A stretch of 64,000 bases of DNA from Prevotella sp. UBA6994 (GCA_002449845.1 DJXW01000042.1:154366-218365); one strand, 5' to 3'; positions 1 through 10,111 are shown, counted from the stretch's first letter. A program made the numbers and translations. Notes: a model not told the origin generated them from the letters alone.

Positions 1-127
1 ACCTACTGACGATGAGGTTGAATCAGAGCTGCAGACCAACGCTCGGTTGTTGAAAGACGGATGGAAAGAACTTTCTATCAAAGACGTTATCAAGACCATT
101 AGCACCAAGGGATTCAGTGCTAACTAA
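1..127 (+). CDS. C-terminal fragment of an unrecognised protein
   Basis: An open frame runs in from the left edge, with codons starting at base 2, and ends at TAA 125-127. It gives about 41 residues ending in KGFSAN. The fragment is hydrophilic and helical-looking, and I recognise no family in it. It stops 12 bases before the PH-domain gene on the same strand, so it is probably co-transcribed with that gene and the acyl-CoA synthetase. The 5' part lies outside the window. Confidence 0.6.
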   Translation, partial: PTDDEVESELQTNARLLKDGWKELSIKDVIKTISTKGFSAN

Positions 128-139
128 AAAACGACAGAC

Positions 140-607
140 ATGGGCTACATCGAGAAAAACCTGATGGATGGTGAAACGGTTATCTATGAGGCTCGCCAGC
201 ATTGGATTATCTATTGGCTTCCTGCATTGTTGGTCATTGTTGCCATCGTGCAATTTGTTATTCCTACCGAAAGCGATGGACTGATGCTGCAATGTTGTTT
301 CGCCTTGCTGCTTCTTCTGGCTGCCTTGATTTGGGCTTTGAACATTCATGGGGGAAGGAAATACCTGTTGACAAACAAGCGACTGATTCTCAAACGGGGG
401 ATTGTGAAACGCAATTCGTTAGACTTAATCCTCCGTCGTTGCGAAGGAGTAAGCATCAGCCAGAGCATCATGGGACGCATTCTCGACTATGGTACGGTGA
501 TTGTTTCAACGGGTGAGGTGTCTAATAGCTTTTCGCATATAGAAAATCCCGTGAAATTTTCTTCCATGATTAATCAGCAAATCGCTGACGTGAACAAAAA
601 AGTTTAA
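140..607 (+). CDS. bacterial PH-domain (bPH2/YdbS-type) membrane protein
   Basis: This 155-residue protein has two hydrophobic helices at about residues 23-41 and 50-68. A bPH2 (DUF304-type) domain follows, with the characteristic stretch YLLTNKRLILKRGI and a strand pattern ending near residue 140. Such proteins are small inner-membrane proteins of unclear function. Its TAA stop at 605-607 shares a base with the ATG of the acyl-CoA synthetase at 607, so the two genes are translationally linked. A role in membrane lipid handling is inferred from this neighbour only. Confidence 0.75.
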   Translation: MGYIEKNLMDGETVIYEARQHWIIYWLPALLVIVAIVQFVIPTESDGLMLQCCFALLLLLAALIWALNIHGGRKYLLTNKRLILKRGIVKRNSLDLILRRCEGVSISQSIMGRILDYGTVIVSTGEVSNSFSHIENPVKFSSMINQQIADVNKKV

Positions 608-2256
608 TGATGGAGACGACGTTTAACCAATTGGTGGCTGAAAGCATCCGCACCCATTGGAATCTGAATGCACTGTCAGACTATAAAGGGGGCACGCTCA
701 CTTACCACGATGTGGCAATGGGCATAGAGCAGATACACATCCTCTTTAAGCTGGCGGGTATCAAGCGAGGTGACAAGGTGGCACTGTGCGGACGTAACAG
801 CTCAAATTGGGGCGTTGTCTTTCTCGGCACGTTGACATACGGTGCCGTCTGTGTTCCCATCCTTCATGATTTCAAGGCAGAAAACATCCATAACATTGTC
901 AATCATTCGGATGCCAAGTTGTTGTTCGTGGGTGATAATGTTTGGGAGAACTTAGACGAACAGTCCATGCCCAATGTCAAGATCATTGTCTCTATCAAAG
1001 ATGGTACGGTGTTGGTGTCGCACAACAGGAAATTGTCATTGGCGAAAGAACAGGTCGTTCAACTGTATAAGAAGAAATATCCTCGCGGCCTTACACCCAA
1101 CGAAATCAATTATTATAAGGAGAAAGCCGAAGAACTGGCTTATATCAGCTATACATCGGGTACCACCAGCTTTTCAAAGGGTGTGATGGTGCCATATCGG
1201 AGCTTGGTGTCTAATCTTGTCTTTGCCAAGGAACATATCGAACTGAAAACTGGCGATGGGCATGTATGTATGTTGCCTATGGCTCACGCTTTCGGTCTGC
1301 TGTTTTCATTTCTCTTTGAGTTTGTGCAGGGTTGCCACACCCAATTTCTCACACGCACTCCCAGCCCCAAGATTATCTTCCAAGCCTATGCCGACGTGAA
1401 GCCGTCGCTCATCATTACTGTGCCGCTTATCGTGGAGAAGGTAATCAAGAAGAATGTGTTGCCCAAGTTGGAAGAGCAACCCATGAAATTCATGTTGAAG
1501 ATTCCCATCTTACGAGAGCGTGTACTTGCCAAGGTGCGTCAGAAAATCGTTGACCTCTTTGGCGGTAACTTCATTGAACTGGTGATTGGCGGTGCTGCAT
1601 TGAATGAGGAAGTGGAAGAGTTTATGCGCCGTATCAAACTGCCTTATACCGTTGGTTATGGAATGACGGAGAGCGGTCCGCTGATTGGCTATACGGGATG
1701 GGAGACATTCAAGAAAGGTACATGTGGAATCCCCGTTGACAGGATGCAAGTGAAAATAGACTCAGAAGACCCTGCCCAAGTAACGGGTGAGATACTTGCC
1801 AAGGGTGATAATGTGATGTTGGGTTATTACAAGAACCCTAAATCTACGGCGGAGACCATTGACAAAGAAGGTTGGTTGCATACGGGCGACTTGGGTACGA
1901 TAGACAACGAGGGGAACATCACCATTCGTGGACGTTCAAAGAATATGATTCTTGGACCGAGCGGACAGAACATCTATCCTGAGGAGATAGAGGAGAAACT
2001 GAATAACCTGCCATACGTGGAAGAGAGCATCGTGGTGCAGAAAGAGGGTAAGATCATCGCATTGATTCATCCCAATTATCAGGATGCTATGGAACGGAAA
2101 ATTTCGAATGAGGAGATGGATAAGATCATGAAAAACAATCTGAAGACACTAAATACATTGGTGGCAAAGTACGAACAGGTTACCGATTATAAGATTTTCC
2201 CGGAAGAATTTGAGAAGACACCCAAGCGTTCCATCAAACGATACCTATATCAATAG
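607..2256 (+). CDS. AMP-dependent synthetase/ligase (long-chain acyl-CoA synthetase type)
   Basis: This 549-residue adenylate-forming enzyme would activate a carboxylic acid, probably a fatty acid, to an acyl-AMP and then a thioester. The signature motifs are visible: P-loop YISYTSGTT near residue 180, GYGMTESGP near 350, HTGDLG near 425, and the hinge/C-terminal segment GRSKNMILGPSGQNIYPEEI near 445. Length is normal for the family. It overlaps the PH-domain gene by one base and is followed 22 bases later by a Fur-family regulator. Substrate chain length cannot be read from the sequence. Confidence 0.9.
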   Translation: MMETTFNQLVAESIRTHWNLNALSDYKGGTLTYHDVAMGIEQIHILFKLAGIKRGDKVALCGRNSSNWGVVFLGTLTYGAVCVPILHDFKAENIHNIVNHSDAKLLFVGDNVWENLDEQSMPNVKIIVSIKDGTVLVSHNRKLSLAKEQVVQLYKKKYPRGLTPNEINYYKEKAEELAYISYTSGTTSFSKGVMVPYRSLVSNLVFAKEHIELKTGDGHVCMLPMAHAFGLLFSFLFEFVQGCHTQFLTRTPSPKIIFQAYADVKPSLIITVPLIVEKVIKKNVLPKLEEQPMKFMLKIPILRERVLAKVRQKIVDLFGGNFIELVIGGAALNEEVEEFMRRIKLPYTVGYGMTESGPLIGYTGWETFKKGTCGIPVDRMQVKIDSEDPAQVTGEILAKGDNVMLGYYKNPKSTAETIDKEGWLHTGDLGTIDNEGNITIRGRSKNMILGPSGQNIYPEEIEEKLNNLPYVEESIVVQKEGKIIALIHPNYQDAMERKISNEEMDKIMKNNLKTLNTLVAKYEQVTDYKIFPEEFEKTPKRSIKRYLYQ

Positions 2257-2278
2257 ATTGTTTTTATCCGCTTGAACC

Positions 2279-2695
2279 ATGAATAAGAATGATTCCGTCA
2301 GATTGTTAGAGTTGCATGACATCAAGCCAACTGCCAATCGCATCGTCGTGGTGAATGCCTTGATGGAATGCGAACGTCCCATGTCACTTAGTGAGTTGGA
2401 ATATAAAATTCTGACGATTGACAAGTCGGGCATCTTTCGTACATTGACCATATTTAAGGAACACCATTTGGTGCATGTCATCGAGGATGGTGGAGAAGGC
2501 GTGCGATACGAATTATGCCATAGCCATAACCACAAGCATGATGACGATGTACATGTGCATTTTTTTTGTGAGCATTGTCATAAAACCTATTGCTTTGAAA
2601 ACATAAAAATCCCTCAAGTAGATTTACCTGATGGATATGAAATGACCACCGTCAATTATGTCATCAAGGGTTGTTGCCCTGAATGTAAGAAGTGA
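2279..2695 (+). CDS. Fur-family metal-responsive transcriptional repressor
   Basis: This 138-residue protein has an N-terminal winged-helix domain at about residues 5-80. It continues into a histidine-rich metal site (CHSHNHKHDDDVHVHFFC), then CEHCHKTYC and a C-terminal CCPEC pair, matching the structural zinc and sensory metal sites of Fur/Zur proteins. It would repress metal-uptake or stress genes when metal is bound. The HSHNHKHDDD stretch is unusually histidine/aspartate rich, which may suggest zinc (Zur-like) sensing, but that is inference. It lies downstream of the acyl-CoA synthetase on the same strand. Confidence 0.85.
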   Translation: MNKNDSVRLLELHDIKPTANRIVVVNALMECERPMSLSELEYKILTIDKSGIFRTLTIFKEHHLVHVIEDGGEGVRYELCHSHNHKHDDDVHVHFFCEHCHKTYCFENIKIPQVDLPDGYEMTTVNYVIKGCCPECKK

Positions 2696-2854
2696 GAGAA
2701 AGAGAGGTGAAGGGCGAGAGATATCTTACCCCTCTGACTTTCCGAGAATCTTAACAGTTATATAAAGTTAAAATGATGAAGTAGGAAGGTAAAAATATTC
2801 ATTGCTTGTCGTTATATATAATATAAGGTGAAAAAACAAATAAGGAGGATTATC

Positions 2855-4366
2855 ATGAAAAAACTATTAACTCTTACCATATTCCTGTGCATGGGAATGA
2901 TGAGTGTAAATGCTCAAACTTTTCACTATGATGTCAATAATGATGGTGACGTGAATATCAACGATGCCGTCTTGGTGGTGAACCAAATTCTCAATGCACG
3001 ACCTACAGGCGAAGCCATAGACCTTGGTTTGCCCAGCGGTACGAAATGGGCAAATTGCAACGTGGGAGCCATGAAACCAGAAGAACACGGTGATTATTAC
3101 GCTTGGGGTGAGACAGAGGTGAAGGAAAGCTATCCCCAGGATGATTACTTCAACGATTGGCGAATAAATTCACAAATTGAGGAATTCTCCAGTTGCATCA
3201 GTGGCACTCAATATGATGTGGCACACGTGAAATGGGGTGGTAACTGGCGTATGCCTACCGAAGATGATATCGATGAACTGATTATGTTTTGTTCGAAAGA
3301 AAGGACCGTTATCAATGGTGTGGAGGGATGGAGTTTTACGGGACCAAACGGCAACAGCATTTTCATTCCTCTATCTGGACAATTCATCGAATCCTCTGTG
3401 AGCTATCTTGAAAGAGGGGGTTATATTTGGTCTGGAACACCAAATACCAATAGCTCTTCTTATAGCAGTGCAATCACCTTGCACCTTGGCAATTCAGGCT
3501 TTGAACCAGTAAAAAGTTATCGTCTCGGATATATAGGGCTACCTGTTCGCCCAGTAATGAGTGACTATTGGAATGAGTTTTCATTATCTATTAACTCGCT
3601 GAAGATGAGCGTTGGAGGAACAATTGTTGTTGATATTGAAAAAGGAAGTGGTCATTATTCAGTCTCTGTAAGTTCTGATGCTGCATCTGTTTTCATTCAG
3701 GATAAGTCAATCGTATTAAAGGCAAATGCTATTGGCTCAGTGGAAGTTATCGTAACCGATGAGAAGTTTAGGAAAGAGCAGAAAATCAATATGACAATCA
3801 TTGACTTCGGTCTATCTACAGCCAATGCGATAGACCTTGGTTTATCCAGTGGACTGAAGTGGGCAAGTTGCAACTTGGGCGCTACAAAACCAGAGGAATT
3901 CGGTGATTATTACGCATGGGGAGAGACTGAGAAAAAGGAAAGCTATGACTGGAGCACATATATCCATTGCGACGGAACGGCAAAGAGTTGTCACGACCTT
4001 GGTGGCGACATCAGCGGTACTTCATACGATGTGGCACATGCAAAATGGGGTGGTACGTGGCGAATGCCTACCAATGAGGAGATGAAGGAACTGATAGATG
4101 AATGTAAGCATAAGTGGGTTCAGGTAAATGATGTTTATGGCATTAGATTTACGGGTCCCAACGGCAACAGCATTTTCTTGCCAGCCACTGGGTATCGCAA
4201 TGCTGCAAACTTGCAAAGTCAAGACAACCAAGGTTGTTATTGGTTAGGTACGTCACTTTCCACTTATAACTTTTTTGCCTATTCTTTGAAAATCAGCAGT
4301 GAGGTGGTCAATACCAATTCCATGTATCGCTACTACGGGCTTTGTGTAAGACCTGTCACTGAATAA
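2855..4366 (+). CDS. secreted protein: dockerin-like motif, two FISUMP-like domains, Ig-like linker
   Basis: I start the protein at ATG 2855 (503 residues), because the signal peptide begins with MKKLLTLTIF and ends near VNAQ. An in-frame ATG at 2828 adds nine residues. Directly after the signal peptide is one dockerin-type calcium-loop motif (DVNNDGDVNINDAVLVVNQI). Two homologous domains follow, beginning EAIDLGLPSGTKWANCNVGA and NAIDLGLSSGLKWASCNLGA and ending VRPV. They resemble FISUMP/DUF1566-like surface modules (YAWGETE, WRMPT, TGPNGNSIF). An Ig-like stretch separates them. A dockerin loop at the N terminus is unusual. Ligand unknown. Confidence 0.7.
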   Translation: MKKLLTLTIFLCMGMMSVNAQTFHYDVNNDGDVNINDAVLVVNQILNARPTGEAIDLGLPSGTKWANCNVGAMKPEEHGDYYAWGETEVKESYPQDDYFNDWRINSQIEEFSSCISGTQYDVAHVKWGGNWRMPTEDDIDELIMFCSKERTVINGVEGWSFTGPNGNSIFIPLSGQFIESSVSYLERGGYIWSGTPNTNSSSYSSAITLHLGNSGFEPVKSYRLGYIGLPVRPVMSDYWNEFSLSINSLKMSVGGTIVVDIEKGSGHYSVSVSSDAASVFIQDKSIVLKANAIGSVEVIVTDEKFRKEQKINMTIIDFGLSTANAIDLGLSSGLKWASCNLGATKPEEFGDYYAWGETEKKESYDWSTYIHCDGTAKSCHDLGGDISGTSYDVAHAKWGGTWRMPTNEEMKELIDECKHKWVQVNDVYGIRFTGPNGNSIFLPATGYRNAANLQSQDNQGCYWLGTSLSTYNFFAYSLKISSEVVNTNSMYRYYGLCVRPVTE

Positions 4367-4386
4367 GTAATGAATTGAAAAACAAT

Positions 4387-4423
4387 AAAACCACAGTACC
4401 AAAGAATCGGCACTGTGGTTTTT
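4387..4423. terminator. Rho-independent terminator, probably bidirectional
   Basis: AACCACAGT (4389-4397) pairs perfectly with ACTGTGGTT (4412-4420) around a 14-base loop. A-rich and T-rich flanks lie on the two sides. It sits between convergent genes ending at 4366 (+) and 4470 (-). Confidence 0.8.
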
Positions 4424-4469
4424 GATAGATATATCTACTACATAAACGTTAGTAGAAAGTTATAATTCT

Positions 4470-5942
4470 TTATCTTTTGTTCTTTCCCCACAGTTTACTC
4501 ATGTCTTCAAGAGTCTTTCCCTTGGTTTCGGGAACGAGTTTCCAAACGAAGATAGCGGCAATTACGCAGATGATTCCGTAGAGTCCGTAGGTGAACCAGT
4601 GTCCGAAGTCATCGCCTTCTGTGAGATGCATGTTGAACATCGGAACGAAGGTTGAGCTGACGATGAAGTTGAAAATCCATTGGAAGGCAACGGCAATGGC
4701 TACGGCTCCGCCACGAATGGTGTTGGGGAAGATTTCGGCAATGAGTACCCATGTGATGGGACCCCATGAGAACATGAACGAAGCGGCATAGACCATGATG
4801 GAGGCAGCGGTGATGAACTCAAGTCCTGCATGTCCGAACGTTACGGCAACGCCGAAGGCACCAATAGCCATACCTAACGAACCGTAGATAAGGAGTGGCT
4901 TGCGTCCCCACTTCTCCACCGTGAAAATAGCTACTAAGGTGAAGAGAATATTCACGATACCCATGAAGACGGTGATGACCATCGGATTTTCCATGCCCAT
5001 GTCACCAAAGATACGTGGAGCGTAATAGAGCACGGCGTTGATACCTACAGCCTGTTGGAATACGGAAAGCATGATGCCGACAAAGATACATAACGCTCCG
5101 TATGTCATCAACTTCTCGGTCTTTACGACCATGGTGTCCTTGATGTCTTGCAGTATCTGGGCTGCCTTTGTAGAACCATTGATCTTGGCAAGGATGCTCT
5201 CTGCCTTTTGGTCTTGTCCGATACTAACGAGATAACGCGGAGTCTCTGGTACGAAGCAAATCAACAATGCGAAGAGACCAGCGGGAACGGCTTCACTTCC
5301 GAACATATAGCGCCAACCCGTTGTTACTGTCCATTGTGCGGCAGGGTTGATGGCTGCAAGACCTTTACCCATTTCCTCAACTAACGGTTGGATATGGTCG
5401 CCCAAGATGAAGAAATTCACAAAGTAAACCACCAACTGACCGAAGATGATGGCAAACTGGTTCCATGAAACCAGCATGCCACGGATATTAGAGGGAGCCA
5501 CCTCTCCAATATACATCGGGCAGATAGCAGATGCAAGTCCTACACCGATACCACCGATGACACGATAGATGTTGAACATGATGAGCAATGAGAATGTGGG
5601 ATTACCATGCTCAAAGAACAAGAACTCTGGTTCCATGCTTCCCAATGCGGAGATGAAGAAGAGAAGTCCTGCTATAATCAGCGATTTCTTACGTCCCAGG
5701 TTGGTGGCAAGGAAACCGGAAATAGCCGAACCGATAATACATCCGATCAATGCGGAAGCTGATGTGAAACCGTGCCATCCGTCGGTATAAGCAAAGTCTT
5801 TCGCTTCCATGAAGAAAGCCTGAAGACCTTTCTCTGCGCCAGAGATGACTGCGGTGTCGTAACCGAATAGTAAGCCGCCCAATACAGCGACCATCACAAT
5901 TGAAATTAAGTAGGCTCTTGAGCCTTGGTTGTTTTGTGACAT
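4470..5942 (-). CDS. MFS sugar porter (XylE-like, sugar:H+ symporter)
   Basis: This 490-residue protein has 12 predicted membrane helices and sugar-porter signatures: GGLLFGYDTAVISGA in helix 1, the NLGRKKS loop, GGIGVGLASAICPMYIGEVAP after helix 5, and the closing motif PETKGKTLEDM. It would import a monosaccharide, plausibly xylose or glucose, with protons. It lies 18 bases downstream of the GH31 gene on the same strand, so it probably imports the sugar that enzyme releases. The exact substrate is inferred from that neighbour. Confidence 0.88.
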   Translation of the reverse strand: MSQNNQGSRAYLISIVMVAVLGGLLFGYDTAVISGAEKGLQAFFMEAKDFAYTDGWHGFTSASALIGCIIGSAISGFLATNLGRKKSLIIAGLLFFISALGSMEPEFLFFEHGNPTFSLLIMFNIYRVIGGIGVGLASAICPMYIGEVAPSNIRGMLVSWNQFAIIFGQLVVYFVNFFILGDHIQPLVEEMGKGLAAINPAAQWTVTTGWRYMFGSEAVPAGLFALLICFVPETPRYLVSIGQDQKAESILAKINGSTKAAQILQDIKDTMVVKTEKLMTYGALCIFVGIMLSVFQQAVGINAVLYYAPRIFGDMGMENPMVITVFMGIVNILFTLVAIFTVEKWGRKPLLIYGSLGMAIGAFGVAVTFGHAGLEFITAASIMVYAASFMFSWGPITWVLIAEIFPNTIRGGAVAIAVAFQWIFNFIVSSTFVPMFNMHLTEGDDFGHWFTYGLYGIICVIAAIFVWKLVPETKGKTLEDMSKLWGKNKR

Positions 5943-5960
5943 GATATTAATGATTATAGA

Positions 5961-8894
5961 TTAAAGTTCTACCTTCATGGCTTTGCCATTGTATTCCACC
6001 ATCTTACCTTGAGGATTCTCCAAATTGAGTTGTTGTGCCTTGCCCTCTTCGATCAGTACGATGTTGAATCGACGAGTCTTTAACATACCATTGAAAGAAC
6101 CATAACGTTTGCCGAAGGAAACAGTACGTTTGGCATTGTCAAAGTTAATGTCTATGGTTGCATACTTACCCTTTTCGTAGTTGTAGTTGGTACCTTCGTC
6201 TTCATAGAGTTGGAAAGAACCGTCTTTGCCACTATATATATATAGGTGTATCAACTCTGCTGGCTTCTCATCGCTCCATTCCATAGCAGGACCGAAGGGG
6301 ATGATTCCACCCTCTGGAACGAATACAGGGATGCGCTCGTATGGAGCACTGACTGTAATGGTTTGTCCTCCTTGATAATGTGTACCACTATACAAGTCGT
6401 ACCAACCGCACTTGTTGGGCAAGTAAACGTCACGACTGCGAGCCTTGTAATAACCCACGGGACAAGCCATCAATGAAGGTCCAAACATCCATTGGTCTTT
6501 GATGTCATTAACCTTTGTATCGTTGGTGAAGTCCATGACGAGTGCTCGCATGAGCGTATAATCCTTGAAGTGCGCCCAACCAGCCATTGAGTACATATAA
6601 GGCATCATGCGATAACGGAATTGGTCGTACCAAACGATAGTCTTGTAAGCAGGGTGATTCTCTGGTGCAATGTTCCATACCTCACGGAGTGGCCACTGGC
6701 CATGAGCACGATACAAGGGGATGAAACATCCAAACTGGTTCCAACGTGTCTGCAACTCGCGCCATTCGGTGAGGTCAGCAGTTTCTACGCCTGTCTTGTC
6801 GAAGATCTGTTGTGCCTTAGAGAAACGATTCTCCACGGAGAATCCACCCTGGTCCATTCCCCAGAAAGGAATACCTGCCATAGAGTAATTCAAACCGGCA
6901 GTCATTTGTGAGCGCATGTCTTCCCATCTTGTACCGATGTCACCACTCCATGTAGCGGTAGAATAACGTTGTTCGCCAGCAAATCCGCTTCTGGTGAGCA
7001 AGAACACTCGCTTGTTGTTGTTCACAGAGCGTTGACCATTGTAGATTGCGTCAGCATTAACGATGCTATAGGCATTGAAAAACTCTGTAGAACTGCCAAG
7101 TGCGGTAGGGCCAGAGAGAGCCTTGCGGTACCACATGGGAGTGCAGTCGCGCACGTTGGGTTCTGATGCGTCCATCCACCAAGCATCAATACCCTGATTA
7201 TATTTGGTAAACAATCGCTCGTTCATCTGTCTCCAGAACATCTTTCTGGCGTTGGCATCGTAAGCGTCATAGAAAGAACCACGGAATCCTAACCAGTCGT
7301 GAATGTCGTCTTTGATGGCTTGCTTGTAAATCCATCCCTTAGCATCCAGTTCCTTGTAATTATCTACAGTATCGTAGAATTTGGGCCATACAGAAATCAT
7401 GAATCTACCATGCATTTGGTGAACGCTATCGAGCATGGCTTGAGGATTGGGGAAACGAGAAGCCTCAAACTTATGGTCGCCCCATGAGTCGAGCTTCCAG
7501 TAATTCCAGTCTTGTACAATATTATCAATAGGAATATGGCGGTCGCGGAATTCCTTCAGAGTCTCTTCTATCTGAGCAGCACTTTGGTAACGCTCACGAC
7601 TTTGCCAGAATCCCAACACCCATTTGGGATAGACGGGAGCCTTACCGGTAAGCGTTCGGTAGCCAGAGATTACTTCATCCATCGTAGCACCTGCAATGAA
7701 ATAGTAATCCAAATCACGGTTCATCTCGCTCCAGATGCTCAGGCGGTTCTGCTCTTCTTCAGTTTGTGGAACGGCAACACGCAATCCACAATAGCTGACA
7801 CCACCATCAGGATCCCATTCAATGCGGATAGGTGTGCGCTTTCCCTTTTTCAAGTTACAGGTAAACTTCCACGCATTGGGATTCCATGCGGTGCGCCAAC
7901 GCTCTTCTACCACTTGCTGATTGTCGATGAATACCTTCATGTAACCAGCATAATAAAGATTGAAATGGTAGTTGCAATCTTGTGGAGCCTCGATATATCC
8001 CTGATAGGTAACGTGAGCACCTTCTAAGTTGAATCCCTTTGGCAATGCGTCAATGCCTAAATCCTTTGCATGTTCGGGATTGATTTCGGGAACAGCATGT
8101 TCAAAGTATATACTGTCTTCAGCCCTTACGATAACCTTTCCTACTTTGTCAACGTAAGTACCGGTCAAGGAACCCTCTTTGCCATTCTTGTCGAACAACT
8201 TGAAAGCTTCATGTAATTGTAAATAGCGGTTGGGATTTCCAAATCTGCAATAGCTATATGAATCCCACAAGATGCCATATCCCTTGTTGCTTAAAACCAT
8301 TGGGATGCTCACCTTCGTGTTGTATTGGAACAAATCTTCGTTCTTGCCCTTCATGTTCAGTTCTTCTGCCTGATGTTGGCCGAGACCATAGAAAGCCTCG
8401 TCGGCTGGAGAGTCAAACTGCGTGTGCCAAGTCCATCCGTTGCGTTGTGCATCGGTAAGCGTGCCCACACCAATCTCTCTTTCTGGAACATAGAAATGCT
8501 CAAAGGTCTTTCCGCCTTTCTGGATTTCAGATAGAAGTTTCTTTCCGTTGGCATCAAAAAAATCAATGTGTCCAGTAGTGGAGTTTACAACAGCCTTGAC
8601 GGCAGAAGTCTTTACGATGACATTGCCGTTGCTTTCGGTAACGTCATACTTGGCTTTTGAGCGTTGTGGAACAATCATCAAACTCGTTTTCGTTGGGAAT
8701 TGCCCTTCTGGAGTTGCTCTTACACGAATAATCTTTTCGTTAACAACTTCCAGTTGAACCAATTTTGCCGATTTAGCCTCGGGTTGAGTAGGATGAATGG
8801 TTACGGCATTGCCACGTTTCTCATAATTACCTGCAAAAATGCTTGTAGCGCATAAGCAGAAAGCAGTCAAAAGTGTAAAATGAATGTGTTTCAT
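5961..8894 (-). CDS. GH31 alpha-xylosidase/alpha-glucosidase with PA14-like insert
   Basis: This 977-residue secreted enzyme has a signal peptide ending near CATSIFAG. After an N-terminal galactose-mutarotase-like domain, residues about 225-380 form a PA14-like insert (YQGYIEAPQDCNYHFNLYYA). The GH31 barrel follows. The nucleophile is the Asp of WWMDASEPN (about D575) and the acid/base is the Asp of WSGDIG (about D652). A PA14 insert and the FWQSRERY segment are typical of Bacteroidetes alpha-xylosidases acting on xyloglucan fragments, but alpha-glucosidase activity is possible. It starts 8 bases after the ATP-grasp gene and precedes the sugar porter. Confidence 0.9.
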   Translation of the reverse strand: MKHIHFTLLTAFCLCATSIFAGNYEKRGNAVTIHPTQPEAKSAKLVQLEVVNEKIIRVRATPEGQFPTKTSLMIVPQRSKAKYDVTESNGNVIVKTSAVKAVVNSTTGHIDFFDANGKKLLSEIQKGGKTFEHFYVPEREIGVGTLTDAQRNGWTWHTQFDSPADEAFYGLGQHQAEELNMKGKNEDLFQYNTKVSIPMVLSNKGYGILWDSYSYCRFGNPNRYLQLHEAFKLFDKNGKEGSLTGTYVDKVGKVIVRAEDSIYFEHAVPEINPEHAKDLGIDALPKGFNLEGAHVTYQGYIEAPQDCNYHFNLYYAGYMKVFIDNQQVVEERWRTAWNPNAWKFTCNLKKGKRTPIRIEWDPDGGVSYCGLRVAVPQTEEEQNRLSIWSEMNRDLDYYFIAGATMDEVISGYRTLTGKAPVYPKWVLGFWQSRERYQSAAQIEETLKEFRDRHIPIDNIVQDWNYWKLDSWGDHKFEASRFPNPQAMLDSVHQMHGRFMISVWPKFYDTVDNYKELDAKGWIYKQAIKDDIHDWLGFRGSFYDAYDANARKMFWRQMNERLFTKYNQGIDAWWMDASEPNVRDCTPMWYRKALSGPTALGSSTEFFNAYSIVNADAIYNGQRSVNNNKRVFLLTRSGFAGEQRYSTATWSGDIGTRWEDMRSQMTAGLNYSMAGIPFWGMDQGGFSVENRFSKAQQIFDKTGVETADLTEWRELQTRWNQFGCFIPLYRAHGQWPLREVWNIAPENHPAYKTIVWYDQFRYRMMPYMYSMAGWAHFKDYTLMRALVMDFTNDTKVNDIKDQWMFGPSLMACPVGYYKARSRDVYLPNKCGWYDLYSGTHYQGGQTITVSAPYERIPVFVPEGGIIPFGPAMEWSDEKPAELIHLYIYSGKDGSFQLYEDEGTNYNYEKGKYATIDINFDNAKRTVSFGKRYGSFNGMLKTRRFNIVLIEEGKAQQLNLENPQGKMVEYNGKAMKVEL

Positions 8895-8902
8895 GATATG
8901 TA

Positions 8903-10111
8903 TTATTTTACGATTACTTTGATGTAGTTATTAAGTTCTGGCAAAAAAACATTACACTCTTCTCTGTTTTTAAATTTAAGCAGAATGTCTCCAATAGCTT
9001 TATTAGCTCCAGTTAGAGGTTCTATTATATCGCCTTTCTTAATATATATGGATTGCTCTAAGAAATGCTGGGCCTTGAACGTTTGTTCGTAATCAATGAA
9101 TTGGTAAACACCTTTCTCAGCTGAGTGTAGAGTATATCCCATGTAACATGCGTCATAAAGTGGCATTTTAATCTCAGGGAAAGGGTCGTTGACAGCCTTA
9201 CAGATTTCAGCCTCAATCAAGTCTATTCCAGTTCCTATTCGTTGTATTTCTGCTATTCTGTTCCCTCCAGCTCTTGGCGACACTTCTATGATATATGCTT
9301 TTCCATTTGTGCAAATGCGAGTCTCAATGTTATATATACCCGTTTTGCAATTGAGTAGGGTGAAAAGACGTTGCAGTTCATTGGTCAAGTAATTTTGGTG
9401 AGTTTGTTGCATGGTGGTTGGCCATATCCTCATTGTTGGGACAAATGGATTGGCTGTTTGTGGATCAAATATTTGATCAGAATAATCAACGTAAGCCAGC
9501 TTGCCATCTACTGTAAAACAATCTGAGGTGGATTGGTATCCCAAAACATCAAGGTAGTCTTCGATAATGAAATGTTTACTATGCGAAAACTCTAAGGCAT
9601 AAGAAACTGCATCTTTTAAATCTTTGATGTCGGATACTTTACTAATACCTTTGCTCCCTGCTGAATCTACGGGCTTTACAATAACAGGCCAATTGAAAAG
9701 ATGCACGTTGTCAGCTGCTTCCTCGTAAGATGAAAAGCCCTTGGCATTGGGTGTGTTAAAGCCGTGGTCTCTGAGAAATTTACGAAACAAAGACTTATCT
9801 TGTAAGATACATGCTGATTGATATGAACATTGGAAAGGTAGTCCCATTTGCTCTGCCACATACGCCGCAGTCACTACACCGGGATCTACTCCGTATGAGA
9901 CAATGCCATCTATTTTAAGTTCTTTTGCCAAGTGTAATATCGCATCTTTATCAAGGATGCTGACATTATGGAATTCGTCGGAATATTTATGTGCTATGTT
10001 CTCTGGTAGATAATCTACCGTTATCACATGATATCCGTGTTGGTGTGCTACTTCTATAGCTGCCACGGAATAATAGATTCCGCCAAGGAACATGATTTTT
10101 TTTTGTTTCAC
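8903..10111 (-). CDS. ATP-grasp domain carboxylate-amine ligase-like protein
   Basis: This 402-residue protein has a pre-ATP-grasp Rossmann-like N terminus (KIMFLGGIYYSVAAI). The ATP-grasp fold follows: WPVIVKPVDSAGSKGI near residue 140, an IIEDYL lid segment, and the metal-binding ETRICTNGKAYIIEVSPRAGGNRI near 275. Such enzymes join a carboxylate to an amine with ATP. Partner substrates are unknown. It is the first gene of a minus-strand run with the GH31 enzyme and sugar porter, an uncommon partnership. It is markedly more AT-rich than the GH31 gene, which may reflect separate acquisition. Confidence 0.8.
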   Translation of the reverse strand: MKQKKIMFLGGIYYSVAAIEVAHQHGYHVITVDYLPENIAHKYSDEFHNVSILDKDAILHLAKELKIDGIVSYGVDPGVVTAAYVAEQMGLPFQCSYQSACILQDKSLFRKFLRDHGFNTPNAKGFSSYEEAADNVHLFNWPVIVKPVDSAGSKGISKVSDIKDLKDAVSYALEFSHSKHFIIEDYLDVLGYQSTSDCFTVDGKLAYVDYSDQIFDPQTANPFVPTMRIWPTTMQQTHQNYLTNELQRLFTLLNCKTGIYNIETRICTNGKAYIIEVSPRAGGNRIAEIQRIGTGIDLIEAEICKAVNDPFPEIKMPLYDACYMGYTLHSAEKGVYQFIDYEQTFKAQHFLEQSIYIKKGDIIEPLTGANKAIGDILLKFKNREECNVFLPELNNYIKVIVK

